NCBI GenBank assembly: GCA_018993265.1 | Contig: JAGKSW010000148.1 | Location: forward strand, 1-46,202 | Source: Nostoc sp. TH1S01 | GTDB lineage: Bacteria; Cyanobacteriota; Cyanobacteriia; Cyanobacteriales; Nostocaceae | Length of the DNA: 46,202 bases | Direction: 5' to 3' | In this document: piece after piece, positions 1 through 8,389 of the stretch | Layout of the letters: every line of letters begins with the position of its first letter | How positions within the stretch are numbered: the stretch's first letter is position 1 | Made by a program: the position numbers and the translations under genes | The notes under the pieces: model-generated | Databases searched by the model: none | What the model saw: the letters and a program-made list of their open reading frames with translations, nothing else | What the model was told of the DNA's origin: nothing

Positions 1-450
1 CCCCTAATACGTGCCGTGGGTGATCGTGCAGGCGTTGCTACTACTCTCAATAACATTGGTGCAGTCTACTCCGAATTAGGAGAAAAGCAGCAAGCATTGT
101 CATATTACAACCAAGCTCTGCCCCTCATACGTGCCGTGGGTGATCGTGCAGGTGAAGCCACTACTCTCAATAACATTGGTGGAGTCTACTCCGCGTTAGG
201 AGAAAAGCAGCAGGCATTGTCATATTACAACCAAGCTCTGCCACTAATACGTGCCGTAGGCGATCGCATGGGGGAAGCCTCTACTCTCAATAACATTGGT
301 GTAGTCTACGACGAATTAGGAGAAAAGCAGCAGGCATTGTCATATTACAACCAAGCTCTGCCCCTAATACGTGCGCTAGGCGATCGCGCGGGGGAAGCCA
401 GAATTCTCAATAACATTGGTCGAGTTTCCGACGCATTAAAAGAAAAGTAG
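1..450 (+). CDS. TPR (kinesin-light-chain type) repeat protein, 5' end outside window, cut by a stop
   Basis: The reading frame is open to the left edge, so the start lies outside the window. It encodes successive 40-residue tetratricopeptide repeats with the pattern TLNNIG.VY..LGEKQQALSYYNQALPLIRA. TPR arrays of this kind are protein-interaction scaffolds and in Nostocales often belong to large proteins with a CHAT or NB-ARC domain; no such domain is visible here. The frame ends at a TAG (448-450) that sits exactly where the other repeats have a Gln codon (EKQQAL becomes EK-stop-QAL). The repeat continues in the same frame afterwards, so this is probably a CAG-to-TAG nonsense change and not a natural end. 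The GTG at 16 is not a credible start. Confidence 0.7.
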   Translation, partial: PLIRAVGDRAGVATTLNNIGAVYSELGEKQQALSYYNQALPLIRAVGDRAGEATTLNNIGGVYSALGEKQQALSYYNQALPLIRAVGDRMGEASTLNNIGVVYDELGEKQQALSYYNQALPLIRALGDRAGEARILNNIGRVSDALKEK

Positions 451-540
451 CAGGCATTGTCATTTTACAACCAAGCTCTACCCCTATCTCGTGCCGTGGG
501 CGATTGCTTCGGGGAAGTTGCTACATTGGGTAATAGAGGT
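1..540 (+). repeat. 120-bp tandem repeat coding for TPRs, 4 good units plus 1 decayed
   Basis: The unit recurs every 120 bases; for example, aataacattggt occurs at 49, 169, 289 and 409. The first four copies are nearly identical at the DNA level, which suggests recent duplication or gene conversion. The fifth copy, from 481, is diverged. Confidence 0.9.
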
Positions 541-750
541 GCGGTAAATTTAGAAAATAAGTCATTGCTGTTTGCCGATGCAGAATTTAACATTACTGAT
601 GCAGCATTTTTAGGGTTAAAAGGTACACAATTACAGTCCCGCCTCGGAATTAATTCAGAGTCTCATAGCGTAAGTCCTCTTAAAAGGACTCAAAAAGAAA
701 CTCATTCCAGTCCACTTGAGTGGACTTTGGCTATCAGCCTGGAACTTTAG
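451..750 (+). pseudogene. Remnant of TPR array after a nonsense codon
   Basis: The frame of the upstream TPR gene continues after the stop with QALSFYNQALPLSRAVGD, a fifth and more diverged repeat, to about 540. From there to the next stop (748-750) it is no longer TPR-like and runs into short inverted repeats (673-757). There is no ribosome binding site before the first ATG at 457, so independent translation is unlikely. I read it as the decayed 3' end of the same gene. Confidence 0.6.
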
Positions 751-757
751 TTCTAGG
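673..757. repeat. Cluster of three short hairpins, Nostoc-type dispersed repeat
   Basis: Three inverted repeats lie in a row: AGTCCT/AGGACT (673-690), a perfect AGTCCACT/AGTGGACT (709-726), and cctgGAACtttaGTTCtagg (about 738-757). The last shares its core with the hairpin at 4531-4560. They look like a family of intergenic repeats; no coding role is seen. Confidence 0.6.
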
Positions 758-848
758 CGGGATGCGGTTTCATACTGCAAATTTGCGATTTTGTGTGTAC
801 ACAGAAGACTCCCTGCTGCCTCAATATGTAAATTAAATGCAGAACAGC

Positions 849-1097
849 TTACTTCTCCATCGCAACAGCACTCACCCCATCTCTCACCAGATGTCCATCT
901 TCCATGTAAATAATTCGGTCAGCAATATCTAAAATGCGGTTATCGTGGGTGACTAGCAAAATTGTACAGCCTTGCTCTTTGGCAAGTGATTGCATTAACT
1001 CCACAACATCGCGCCCAGATTGTTTATCAAGGGCGGCGGTTGGTTCATCTGCCAAAACTATTTTAGGCTGACTTACCAATGCACGAGCGATCGCTTA
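849..1097 (-). pseudogene. C-terminal fragment of an ABC transporter ATP-binding protein (DevA/MacB/LolD-like)
   Basis: Read on the minus strand the frame gives AIARALVSQPKIVLADEP, then TAALD and ILLVTHD: the end of the signature helix, Walker B, D-loop and H-loop of an ABC ATPase, followed by the usual short C-terminus. Walker A, Q-loop and the LSGGQ signature are missing. Upstream of AIARAL the frame meets a stop at once, at a GCGATCGC octamer (1087-1094). A normal protein of this family has about 220-240 residues, so roughly two thirds of the gene is gone. It cannot bind ATP and is best called a truncated pseudogene. An internal ATG at 1077-1079 could start a 76-residue peptide, but without a functional domain. 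Confidence 0.8.
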
Positions 1098-1394
1098 ATT
1101 GATAACCTGATTAATTTAATCACTAATAATCAAACTCCCAAAACTGAAATTACAGATAAATATTCCGGTACAAAGCAGAAAACACCCAGACGTAAACGCC
1201 ATTCCTCCGGTAAATTCCAAATGGATTACGGCTCGGAACCCAAACAATTAAGGTCTATCAGACTTACAGATACAGCTTGGGAAAACCTTGCAGAATTGGC
1301 AGCAAAAAATAACCTCACCCGCAGCGAAATGATTGAAATCTTCGCCCGTCAAAGTGATGGAGAAAGAGAGTGGGGAGTTGGGAGTAGGGAATAG
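1095..1394 (+). pseudogene. C-terminal fragment of a ribbon-helix-helix (CopG/Arc-like) protein
   Basis: The frame encodes a basic, disordered stretch followed by SIRLTDTAWENLAELAAKNN and LTRSEMIEIFAR, a typical ribbon-helix-helix DNA-binding fold at the C-terminus. The homologous part begins right after the HIP1 octamer at 1087-1094. The open frame leftward of it is antisense to the ABC ATPase fragment and has only a TTG start, so the 5' end of the gene is probably lost. The last residues (EREWGVGSRE) come from a G-rich low-complexity repeat, so the natural stop may have been altered as well. Function as a repressor is unproven. Confidence 0.5.
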
Positions 1395-1519
1395 GGGACA
1401 AAAACTTCTTCACTGTTGCTTATCAATATATACATGGTGAATCCAAATTATGTATATACATGGAAAAATTCATCCCCCATACCCCAGTTTCCCCCACTCC
1501 CCACTCCCAACTCCCTCCA
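1371..1519. repeat. G-rich/C-rich low-complexity inverted repeat
   Basis: gtggggagttgggagtaggg (1371-1390) is complementary to the C-rich cccactccccactcccaact stretch around 1491-1512. Between them tgtatatacatgg-type motifs recur. Such G/C-rich heptamer-like repeats are common between Nostoc genes. No gene is visible in 1395-1600. Confidence 0.5.
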
Positions 1520-1600
1520 TTCTGGGTAAATTTGCTAGAGTTAACACACTAGGATTTTTCAGTTAAATTCCTGAAATTCGGCCAGCAGACGAGGCTACCC

Positions 1601-3073
1601 ATGCTTACAAGTACCCTACTTCTCTCGAACCAACTACCGACCTTACAATACTCCTCCACTACAGAACGATTCGATGAAACGTGGGAAGCCCCACTGGCTA
1701 CCCTTTTGGGACTAGGACGCGCCGCTGGTGCTGACTTCATCGAATTTTTCTTAGAGCGCCGCAATTATATTAGTTGTTTAGCAGAAGATGATGCTATCAC
1801 CAGCATTTCACCGAGTTTGGCAACAGGCGCAGGCGTGAGAGTATTTCGCGGCAAAGCTGACTGCTATGTCAGCACAAATGACCTTTCCTTTTCTGGGTTA
1901 AAAGCAGCTTTAGAAAAAGGACTTTCCATTTTAGGCTTACAACTACCCGCGCCTTATTCCTTCATCCCAGAAATCAACCTAGAATTATTGCGAGATTACG
2001 CCACAAAAAGAGGCAAAGATGGCTGGTTAGGGCTGTGTAGTTCAATCCGCGAAATGGGCGAAGTTCTTTTGGATGGTACTGCTGCTCTCAACCAAAAAGC
2101 CAACCATGTACAATCTCGCCGCGCCACTTATTTCCGAGATTGGCAAGAAGTATTAGTGGCTTCTAGTGATGGCACCTTTGCTCGTGACATTCGCCTCACC
2201 CAATCAGTAGGATTTAACTTGTTGTGTGCTGATGGTGCAAATCGGGCTTCCATTGGTGAACGTGCCGGAAACACCAGCGATGCTAACTTCCTGAGAACTT
2301 GGGATTATACTCAAGCCGCCGAGCAAATAGCTGAATCTGCTGGCAAGATGTTATATGCAGATTACGTTGAATCTGGTACTTACCCCATCATCATGGCTAA
2401 TCACTTTGGTGGCGTAATCTTCCACGAAGCCTGCGGACATTTGCTAGAAACCACTCAAATTGAGCGTAATGTCACCCCATTTGCCGATAAAAAAGGCGAA
2501 AAAATCGCTCACGAAAGTTTAACCGCTTGGGATGAAGGGCGTTCTGACAATGCCTTCGGGACAATCGATATGGATGACGAAGGTATGCCAGCCCAGAGAA
2601 CATTACTCATAGAAAAAGGCGTTCTCAAAAACTTCTTAGCAGATAGAGCAGGTTCTTGGCGTACCGGACACCCCAGAACAGGCAGTGGTCGCCGTCAAAA
2701 TTATACCTTTGCTGCTGCCAGCCGGATGCGTAACACTTATATTGCCACTGGCGACTACACCAACGAAGATTTATTTGCCTCTGTTGATAAAGGTATTTAC
2801 TGTAAAAAAATGGGCGGCGGTAGTGTTGGCGCTACAGGTCAATTTAACTTTAGTGTCGATGAAGCTTATTTAATTGAAAATGGCAAAATTACTAAGCCAT
2901 TAAAAGGAGCAATTCTCATTGGTGAAGCCAAGGAAATTATGAATAAAATTTCCATGTGTTCCCAAGACCTAGAATTAGCACCTGGTTTCTGCGGTTCCGT
3001 TAGTGGCAGTATTTACACCACAGTTGGACAACCACACATCAAAGTTGATTCCATAACAGTAGGTGGACGTTAA
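1601..3073 (+). CDS. tldD: TldD family metalloprotease
   Basis: This 490-residue protein has the length and order of the TldD family. The zinc-site motif HEACGH (His275, Glu276, His280) gives the family's HExxxH, and a late FCGSVSG supplies the expected third ligand Cys. In E. coli, TldD pairs with TldE/PmbA and degrades unfolded peptides; the pair processes microcin B17 and the CcdA antitoxin. The ATG at 1601 has no strong Shine-Dalgarno, but the family similarity is dense from about residue 30 onward. The gene is followed after 94 bases by its partner pmbA on the same strand, the usual cyanobacterial arrangement. TldD should be the catalytic subunit, since its partner has no zinc motif. Confidence 0.95.
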   Translation: MLTSTLLLSNQLPTLQYSSTTERFDETWEAPLATLLGLGRAAGADFIEFFLERRNYISCLAEDDAITSISPSLATGAGVRVFRGKADCYVSTNDLSFSGLKAALEKGLSILGLQLPAPYSFIPEINLELLRDYATKRGKDGWLGLCSSIREMGEVLLDGTAALNQKANHVQSRRATYFRDWQEVLVASSDGTFARDIRLTQSVGFNLLCADGANRASIGERAGNTSDANFLRTWDYTQAAEQIAESAGKMLYADYVESGTYPIIMANHFGGVIFHEACGHLLETTQIERNVTPFADKKGEKIAHESLTAWDEGRSDNAFGTIDMDDEGMPAQRTLLIEKGVLKNFLADRAGSWRTGHPRTGSGRRQNYTFAAASRMRNTYIATGDYTNEDLFASVDKGIYCKKMGGGSVGATGQFNFSVDEAYLIENGKITKPLKGAILIGEAKEIMNKISMCSQDLELAPGFCGSVSGSIYTTVGQPHIKVDSITVGGR

Positions 3074-3167
3074 TCATTCATATATCAAACCACAGATGTA
3101 CACAGATGTCTGCGTCCATCTGCGTTCATCTGCGGTTAATTTAAAATCCAAAATCTAAAATTTGACT

Positions 3168-4508
3168 ATGCCTAATATCACTGAAATCGCAAATTACGCC
3201 AAGGAAAATGCTAATAAACTTGGCATTAAAAAATTTGACATCTATGGCTCAATAATAGACGAAACTAGCGTCCAAGTAGATCAGGGTGAGCCAAAACAAG
3301 TTAAAGCTTCCAATCGCTCTGGTGTTACCGTGCGTGTTTGGAATGAACAAAACACAATTGGCATTACCAGCACCACAGATGTAGACCCCAAAGGATTAGA
3401 ATTAGCATTAAAAACTGCCTACGATGCTAGTTTTTTTGGTGTCAAAGAAAACGTTCCTGATTTTAGTCCAGAAGCAACTGTTCCTATTGAACATACACCA
3501 GAAGATAAAGCACCCCAAGCCCCAGTTTCTGAACTCATAGAAAAATTGCTAGTAGCAGAAAAAGAATTACTATCGGCTCATCCAGCAATTCAAGGTGTAC
3601 CTTACAACGGTTTGGCACAAAGAGATATTGATAGATTTTATCTCAATAGTGATGGTGCAATCAGAACTGAATCGCACTCTATCGCCTCAGTTTATCTTTA
3701 CAGCAAAACCGAAGAAGAAGATAAAAAACCCCGCAGTGGTAACGCTTATAGAATCAGCCGCCGTGTTGATGAGCTTGATATTAATGGTTGCATCAAAGAA
3801 GCAGCAGACAAAACTATCAGTCATTTAAACTACGACAAGGTTAAGTCTGGTAAATATTTGGTTGTTTTCTCGCCTGATGCTTTTTTAAGTTTGCTGGGTG
3901 CTTTTTCTAATTTGTTCAATGCTCAAAATATTTTAGATAAGCAAAGTCTGTCTACTCCTGATGATTTAGGTAAAGAAATCGCTTCTCCATTGCTTTCAGT
4001 TTATGATGATGCACTACATCCGGCTAATATTGGTGCAGAAACTTTTGATGGTGAAGGAACACCAACGCGTCAAGTAAAATTAATTGAAAATGGCGTGTTA
4101 ACAGGTTTTCTTCACAGTGCTGGTACTGCTAAAAGACTGAATGCTCAACCTACAGGTAATGCCAGTATTGGTGCAAAAGTCAGCGTCAGTCCTAACTTTT
4201 ATCATATATTTGCAGCCGCAACCCCTGAGCAGAAATTTAGTTTAGAAACTGCGGAAAATGTAATTTTGATTGATGATTTACAAGCTCTACATGCTGGGGT
4301 GAAAGCTTTACAAGGTTCTTTTTCTTTACCTTTTGATGGTTGGTTAATTAACAAAGGCGAGAAGACAAGTATTGAGTCAGCTACTGTGGCTGGCGATTTC
4401 TTACAAGTTCTAAAGTCTATTGTTTATGTAGAAAAAGAAGTCGAATTAACTCCCGGTGGTGTTTCTCCCAGAGTTTGGGTTGATGGACTTTCAATTACTG
4501 GCGAATAG
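3168..4508 (+). CDS. pmbA: TldE/PmbA family protein, non-catalytic partner of TldD
   Basis: The 446-residue protein has the PmbA/TldE C-terminal signature (ETFDGEGTPTR, NGVLTGFLHSAGTAKRL, GNASIG, LTPGGVSPRVWVDGLSITG). It lacks the HExxxH of TldD, as the family does. It is expected to form the heteromeric TldD/E protease, with the active site on TldD. I chose the ATG at 3168; the TTG two codons upstream (3162) would add only two residues. It is probably co-transcribed with tldD. A strong inverted repeat (4531-4560) lies 22 bases after the stop and probably ends the transcript. Confidence 0.93.
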   Translation: MPNITEIANYAKENANKLGIKKFDIYGSIIDETSVQVDQGEPKQVKASNRSGVTVRVWNEQNTIGITSTTDVDPKGLELALKTAYDASFFGVKENVPDFSPEATVPIEHTPEDKAPQAPVSELIEKLLVAEKELLSAHPAIQGVPYNGLAQRDIDRFYLNSDGAIRTESHSIASVYLYSKTEEEDKKPRSGNAYRISRRVDELDINGCIKEAADKTISHLNYDKVKSGKYLVVFSPDAFLSLLGAFSNLFNAQNILDKQSLSTPDDLGKEIASPLLSVYDDALHPANIGAETFDGEGTPTRQVKLIENGVLTGFLHSAGTAKRLNAQPTGNASIGAKVSVSPNFYHIFAAATPEQKFSLETAENVILIDDLQALHAGVKALQGSFSLPFDGWLINKGEKTSIESATVAGDFLQVLKSIVYVEKEVELTPGGVSPRVWVDGLSITGE

Positions 4509-4530
4509 ACATAGACTTTTCGCATTTTTA

Positions 4531-4560
4531 TTAAGCCTAGAACTTTAATTCTAGGCTTAA
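4531..4560 (+). terminator. Perfect 12-bp hairpin after pmbA
   Basis: TTAAGCCTAGAA (4531-4542) pairs perfectly with TTCTAGGCTTAA (4549-4560) across a six-base loop. There is no T-run, so it may be a dispersed repeat that also serves as a terminator or RNA stabiliser. Its core matches the hairpin at 738-757. Confidence 0.55.
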
Positions 4561-4621
4561 ATTATCATCTGTTACAGCATATTTTGAGTACATGAGGTAC
4601 AAGCGTAAAACCTAAAACCAT

Positions 4622-4649
4622 GTAGAGACGTTACATGTAACGTCTCTAC
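4622..4649. repeat. Perfect 28-bp palindrome, dispersed-repeat type
   Basis: GTAGAGACGTTACA (4622-4635) is followed at once by its exact reverse complement (4636-4649). Palindromes with this GTAGAGACG...CGTCTCTAC core are a frequent intergenic repeat in Nostocales. It lies between the convergent pmbA and amidohydrolase genes. Confidence 0.85.
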
Positions 4650-4692
4650 CGTATTTCACGAATATCGAAACTGCTGTAAATCTAGAAGACAT

Positions 4693-5922
4693 TCAAGCGA
4701 TCGCAACTAAATCCCGTAATAAGCGACAATTAGGTTGAATTAACTTACCTGAACGCACTACCCCAATGGGAATGAGTTTTTGTTTAGCTTTTAATGGCTG
4801 TTCTAAAGCATCAAAAAGTAAACAATCACCCTCTACTAACTGGAGAATTGTGATATCTGCAATGGAACCAACTTTTAAAGTTCCAAGTTCTGCGTCAGCT
4901 TTTAAAACACGGGCTGGGTTGATAGTGACAGCCGCGATCGCATCTGCTAAATTTAATCCCAAGGCTATTAGTTTAGAAATTCCACCACACAAACTATAAT
5001 TCAGCGTTGAATCATCGTGCATCTGCTTAAAATTACCGTGCGCGTCACTACTAATAGTGTGAGGAAACACGCCCTGCGCCATCATCCGCCGCGCAATATC
5101 AAAGCTAAATTTTAGTCCATGTCCTAAATCTAATAATATGCCTCTATCAATCGCTGCATACAACCACTCTGGAACTTGAGTGCGCTTTCCCATTAACCCG
5201 TCTGGTTGACAACTGTAGCAGTGACCTAAAATGTCTCCCGGTTTCATGTACGACAGCGCATTTTCTACTACCTTTTCTGGATTTGGTCGATTGGCTTCGT
5301 CTACAGGAAACAATTCTCCAGTGTGAACATATAAGGGTAAATTAGTGCGATCGCCTACTTCTCTCGCTAATTTTAGTACGTCCATTCCCCAGCGTGATAT
5401 CGAGCCGGAATCAGCGTGTACTTTAAAGCCACGCACAATTTCTGGATTTGCTTGCGCTACTTTAATTAAGGTTTCTATATCTATTTTTTCTGGACTTTCT
5501 AACCCGGAAACTATGTTACCAATAGTTTGAGCTATTGCGTGGTTAACTAACAAAAAACTCCGGACATCTGTTTGTGATGTCTCCACAATCTTGGATTTAA
5601 AGCCAGAAAATGTAAATGGACTACTACTACCTTGGTCAACAATTGTGCTTACTCCGGCATTAATTCCAACATCATCTGCTGGCACACCAAATGTTGTCAT
5701 CCACTCATAAACATGAACGTGTAAATCAATAAAACCAGGACAAATTAAATAATTACCTGCTGCAAATTTTAGCTGGGATTTATAAGTTTTTAACTGCTTG
5801 CTAACTGCGGCAATTTTACCATCACGTATAGCAATATCAAAACGACCGTTCAGTGATTGACTGGGGTCAATAACCCAGCCATTTAGTAATACTAAATCGT
5901 AATATTTTAGGTGAGTTTCCAT
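4693..5922 (-). CDS. Amidohydrolase/deacetylase family metallohydrolase
   Basis: This 409-residue protein has the amidohydrolase superfamily metal site in order: HVH (His68, His70), a probable carboxylated Lys (K167 in RGFKVHADS), YVHTGE (His200), LGHCYS (His234) and SSDAHG with the catalytic Asp. A dihydroorotase-like N-terminal beta-sandwich (LLNGWVIDP) and a closing GTLKVGSIADI segment complete the fold. It resembles the EF_0837/Atu3266 deacetylase group more than true dihydroorotase; the natural substrate is unknown. The ATG has a GAGG Shine-Dalgarno. It lies 46 bases downstream of the class V aminotransferase gene on the same strand, with a small hairpin between them, so the two are probably one operon. 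Confidence 0.85.
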   Translation of the reverse strand: METHLKYYDLVLLNGWVIDPSQSLNGRFDIAIRDGKIAAVSKQLKTYKSQLKFAAGNYLICPGFIDLHVHVYEWMTTFGVPADDVGINAGVSTIVDQGSSSPFTFSGFKSKIVETSQTDVRSFLLVNHAIAQTIGNIVSGLESPEKIDIETLIKVAQANPEIVRGFKVHADSGSISRWGMDVLKLAREVGDRTNLPLYVHTGELFPVDEANRPNPEKVVENALSYMKPGDILGHCYSCQPDGLMGKRTQVPEWLYAAIDRGILLDLGHGLKFSFDIARRMMAQGVFPHTISSDAHGNFKQMHDDSTLNYSLCGGISKLIALGLNLADAIAAVTINPARVLKADAELGTLKVGSIADITILQLVEGDCLLFDALEQPLKAKQKLIPIGVVRSGKLIQPNCRLLRDLVAIA

Positions 5923-5931
5923 AAAACCTCA

Positions 5932-5950
5932 CGGGGTTAAGATAACCCCG
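5932..5950 (-). terminator. Small hairpin between two minus-strand genes
   Basis: CGGGGTTA and TAACCCCG form a stem around a three-base loop in the 46-base gap. There is no T-run. It could be an attenuating or mRNA-processing hairpin that sets the ratio of the two products. Confidence 0.4.
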
Positions 5951-5968
5951 CATCTTGAAAAATATAAA

Positions 5969-7336
5969 TTAATCATCAGGAAGCTCTGCTATTTCCTGCA
6001 ACAGATACAACAACTGATGAATTTCTTCGACGGTGTTGTAGTGTGCTAATCCAATTCGCAGTAAGCCACCACTAGCTTCTACACCTAACCTCTCTATTAA
6101 ACCTAGCGCATAAAAATGACCATGCCATGTAAAAATACCGCGATCGCCTAATGCTTTAGCAATACTTTCAGGGGTTTTTTTAGCTAGTCGCACACCTACT
6201 GTTGGTGTCCGCCAAGCAAAACGAGTTGCATCGGTGATGCCATAGCAGCTTAACCCAGGAATTTCTAATAGTCCAGAAATTAATTTGTGGCTTAGTTCGC
6301 GTTCGTATTGCTGGATGGCGGACATAGCTGCAACTAAAGCCGCACGCCGACTGTGATAAGCAGAGGTGATGCTTGCTGGTTCTGATGATTTGAGAAAACG
6401 GGGACAACTAAATGTTTGTAACCCTTCTTTGTCAGCTGCAATTAAGGCTGCAACTAGTTCGTTATCAATTGCAGGTGAAACATGACAACCAAGTTTAGTT
6501 AAATAGTTAATTGCAGCAACTACGCCAGCTAAACCCTCATGATTCAGAGTCCCAGTTTCCCAGCGTGAGGGAACTTCATCGGGTGCAGGTTTAACTTTAT
6601 ATGGTTGCAAGCGTTCTAGATGTTCTCGTTTACCGTATAAAATGCCAACGTGGGGGCCAAAGAATTTATAAGCAGAACAAGCTAAAAAGTCGCAATCTAA
6701 GCTATGGACATTAATCGGTGCGTGGGGTGCATAGTGAACTGCATCGACAAATACCCAAGCACCAACTGTATGAGCCAAATTTGCGATCGCGGCAATATCA
6801 TTAATTGTACCCACAGCATTGGAAGCATAACTGACGGCGACTAATTTTGTCTTGGAATTAATCAGCCGTTCTAGTTCGCTCATATCTAAGGTGCAGTCAT
6901 CAACATTAATATCCACAACGCGGATAATTACACCTTGTTCTTCTAATGCATACCAAGAAGAAACATTTGCATAGTGATCTAGCCGCGTCACAATAATTTC
7001 ATCACCTGGCTGCAATTCTCGACCAATAGCCCGACTTAAACTAAAGGTAAGGGTGGTCATGTTCGCACCAAATACCACCTCATCACTATCACATCCTAAA
7101 AAATCTGCGATCGCTGCACGAGCAGAGTTAATAGTAGCATCTGTACGCGCACTGGTGGCAAAATACCCATGAGCATTAGCATTTGACCTCACCAGATAGT
7201 CGTTCATCGCATCTAATACTGCACCTGGCACTTGCGTTCCACCTGGCCCGTCGAAAAAAATAGCAGGTTGACCATTGATTTTTTGTGTTAGTGCTGGAAA
7301 CTGGCTACGTATCCATTTCAGGTCAAGCGGTTCCAT
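5969..7336 (-). CDS. Cysteine desulfurase-like class V aminotransferase, catalytic Cys absent
   Basis: This 455-residue protein has the PLP fold of the SufS/Csd group: LDHYANVSSW, VAVSYASNAVGTINDI, the cofactor Asp in FVDAVHYAPH (Asp198, His201) and the Schiff-base Lys in CSAYKFFGPH (Lys224), then RWETGTLNHEG. The C-terminal segment that holds the persulfide Cys in SufS (RxGxHC) reads LLRIGLAHYNT here, with no Cys. That fits the 'cysteine desulfurase-like' branch (TIGR01976 type) whose real reaction is unclear. The ATG has an upstream GAGG at good spacing. It may act with the downstream amidohydrolase on an amino-acid derivative, but this is inference. Confidence 0.88.
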   Translation of the reverse strand: MEPLDLKWIRSQFPALTQKINGQPAIFFDGPGGTQVPGAVLDAMNDYLVRSNANAHGYFATSARTDATINSARAAIADFLGCDSDEVVFGANMTTLTFSLSRAIGRELQPGDEIIVTRLDHYANVSSWYALEEQGVIIRVVDINVDDCTLDMSELERLINSKTKLVAVSYASNAVGTINDIAAIANLAHTVGAWVFVDAVHYAPHAPINVHSLDCDFLACSAYKFFGPHVGILYGKREHLERLQPYKVKPAPDEVPSRWETGTLNHEGLAGVVAAINYLTKLGCHVSPAIDNELVAALIAADKEGLQTFSCPRFLKSSEPASITSAYHSRRAALVAAMSAIQQYERELSHKLISGLLEIPGLSCYGITDATRFAWRTPTVGVRLAKKTPESIAKALGDRGIFTWHGHFYALGLIERLGVEASGGLLRIGLAHYNTVEEIHQLLYLLQEIAELPDD

Positions 7337-7767
7337 AGCAGACTCCTCAGTTGATCATGTTTTACTTATATTTAGCGCCGCAGCAAAAGATTAAATTTGG
7401 TATTTTATGCAAGAGTAATGGCAAGTAATTCTACATAAATCTCAATCAAATTTACCTGCGTTTTTTTGAAATACCCTCTATAATATCTCAGCTAATTTTG
7501 ATTAGGCTAAAATATCTCAGCAGAAAAAATATACTTTGCTGTCAGGTTCAAGATAACTATTAATTACTGAAAAAGTGCTACTTCTTAAATGTAGTTAATA
7601 ATATTTAATTCTTAGATATAGATTGCCACTGCCCAGCTAAAGCCTAGATTTTGCCGAACGCAAATCTTCTGTGCGTTCAACTTTTATAGCAAAATTACCT
7701 ATTAATCTTGTTCGCTACAATTACTATAGTTCCTGTTGAAAATTCTTGAATCAGTCTAATAATTGAT
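7337..7767. other. 431-base intergenic region between divergent genes
   Basis: AT-rich, with no coding frame I can support. It must hold the promoters of the minus-strand PLP-enzyme operon and of the plus-strand DUF3011 gene. A short direct repeat, aatatctcagc, occurs at 7482 and 7511, 29 bases apart. No regulator site was recognised. Confidence 0.5.
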
Positions 7768-8229
7768 ATGGTTATGCGCTTTCCCATAATTGCAGCTACC
7801 TTTATGGCTGCTAGTATCAGTATCGGTACACTTTTGGGCGCTGCTACCCCAGCTTCAGCCCAAGAGATAATCACTTGTTCTAGCCAGAATAATCGGCGGA
7901 GTATTTGTTCAGTACCTGGTAGAGGTAGAGTGAGATTTGTTAGACAATTATCTAACGCCAGTTGTCGAAACAATTGGGGCTACCGAGGAAATCGTATCTG
8001 GGTACGAAATGGTTGCCGCGCTGAGTTTGCTGTTGGCAATAACAGAAACGATAGGTATGACCGAAATGATCGTTTTAACAGAAACGATAGATACTACAGA
8101 AATGATCGCTATTACAGAAATGATCGTTTTAACAGAAACGATAGATACTACAGAAACGATCGGTATGACAGAGACAATAGATACTACAGAAACGACAGGT
8201 ATAACCGCAACGATAGGTATTACAGATAG
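7768..8229 (+). CDS. Secreted DUF3011 protein with RNDRY repeat tail
   Basis: The 153-residue product starts with a clear signal peptide ending in ATPASAQE. A short Cys-containing domain follows (ITCSSQNNRRSICSVPGRG, then CRNNWGYRGNRIWVRNGCRAEF), which looks like DUF3011. From about residue 92 to the end it consists only of five- and ten-residue repeats such as RNDRYYRNDRFN, rich in Arg, Asn, Asp and Tyr. It should be exported; the tail is charged, disordered and possibly able to bind polyanions, cell wall or metals. ATG at 7768 or 7774 (MVMRF) are both possible starts. Function is unknown. Confidence 0.8.
   Translation: MVMRFPIIAATFMAASISIGTLLGAATPASAQEIITCSSQNNRRSICSVPGRGRVRFVRQLSNASCRNNWGYRGNRIWVRNGCRAEFAVGNNRNDRYDRNDRFNRNDRYYRNDRYYRNDRFNRNDRYYRNDRYDRDNRYYRNDRYNRNDRYYR
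8041..8226 (+). repeat. 15/30-bp tandem repeat coding for RNDRY units
   Basis: Units such as agaaacgatagatac and agaaatgatcgttttaac recur through the 3' third of the DUF3011 gene. Because the repeat contains no stop in several frames, overlapping long frames appear on both strands here; they are artefacts. Confidence 0.85.
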
Positions 8230-8283
8230 TTAACTGCGAGTTGAATCTATTCAGTAGCATCTGCAAAATACTACTTTTAGCTG

Positions 8284-8333
8284 ATGGCGATCGCTCCAAG
8301 ATATACATGGTTATTTTCTGGAGCGATCGCCAT
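8284..8333 (+). terminator. Perfect 15-bp hairpin with HIP1 octamers in both arms
   Basis: ATGGCGATCGCTCCA (8284-8298) pairs with TGGAGCGATCGCCAT (8319-8333) around a 20-base loop. It lies 54 bases after the DUF3011 stop and may end or protect that transcript. Each arm carries GCGATCGC. Confidence 0.6.
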
Positions 8334-8389
8334 TTATTTACGTATCCTCCGCGCTTATACATAAAAGGAGTTACGTACAGTCCACGGAA

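Noticed and set aside
1020-1394. Full-length plus-strand gene from a TTG at 1020
   Set aside because: Its first 25 codons are antisense to the Walker B region of the ABC ATPase fragment and have no ribosome binding site. Only the part after about 1095 resembles a protein.
1601-4508. TldD/PmbA as the protease of the lasso cluster
   Set aside because: TldD/E matures microcin B17, but the pair is 11 kb away, is a near-universal cyanobacterial gene pair, and the lasso cluster has its own transglutaminase-like protease.
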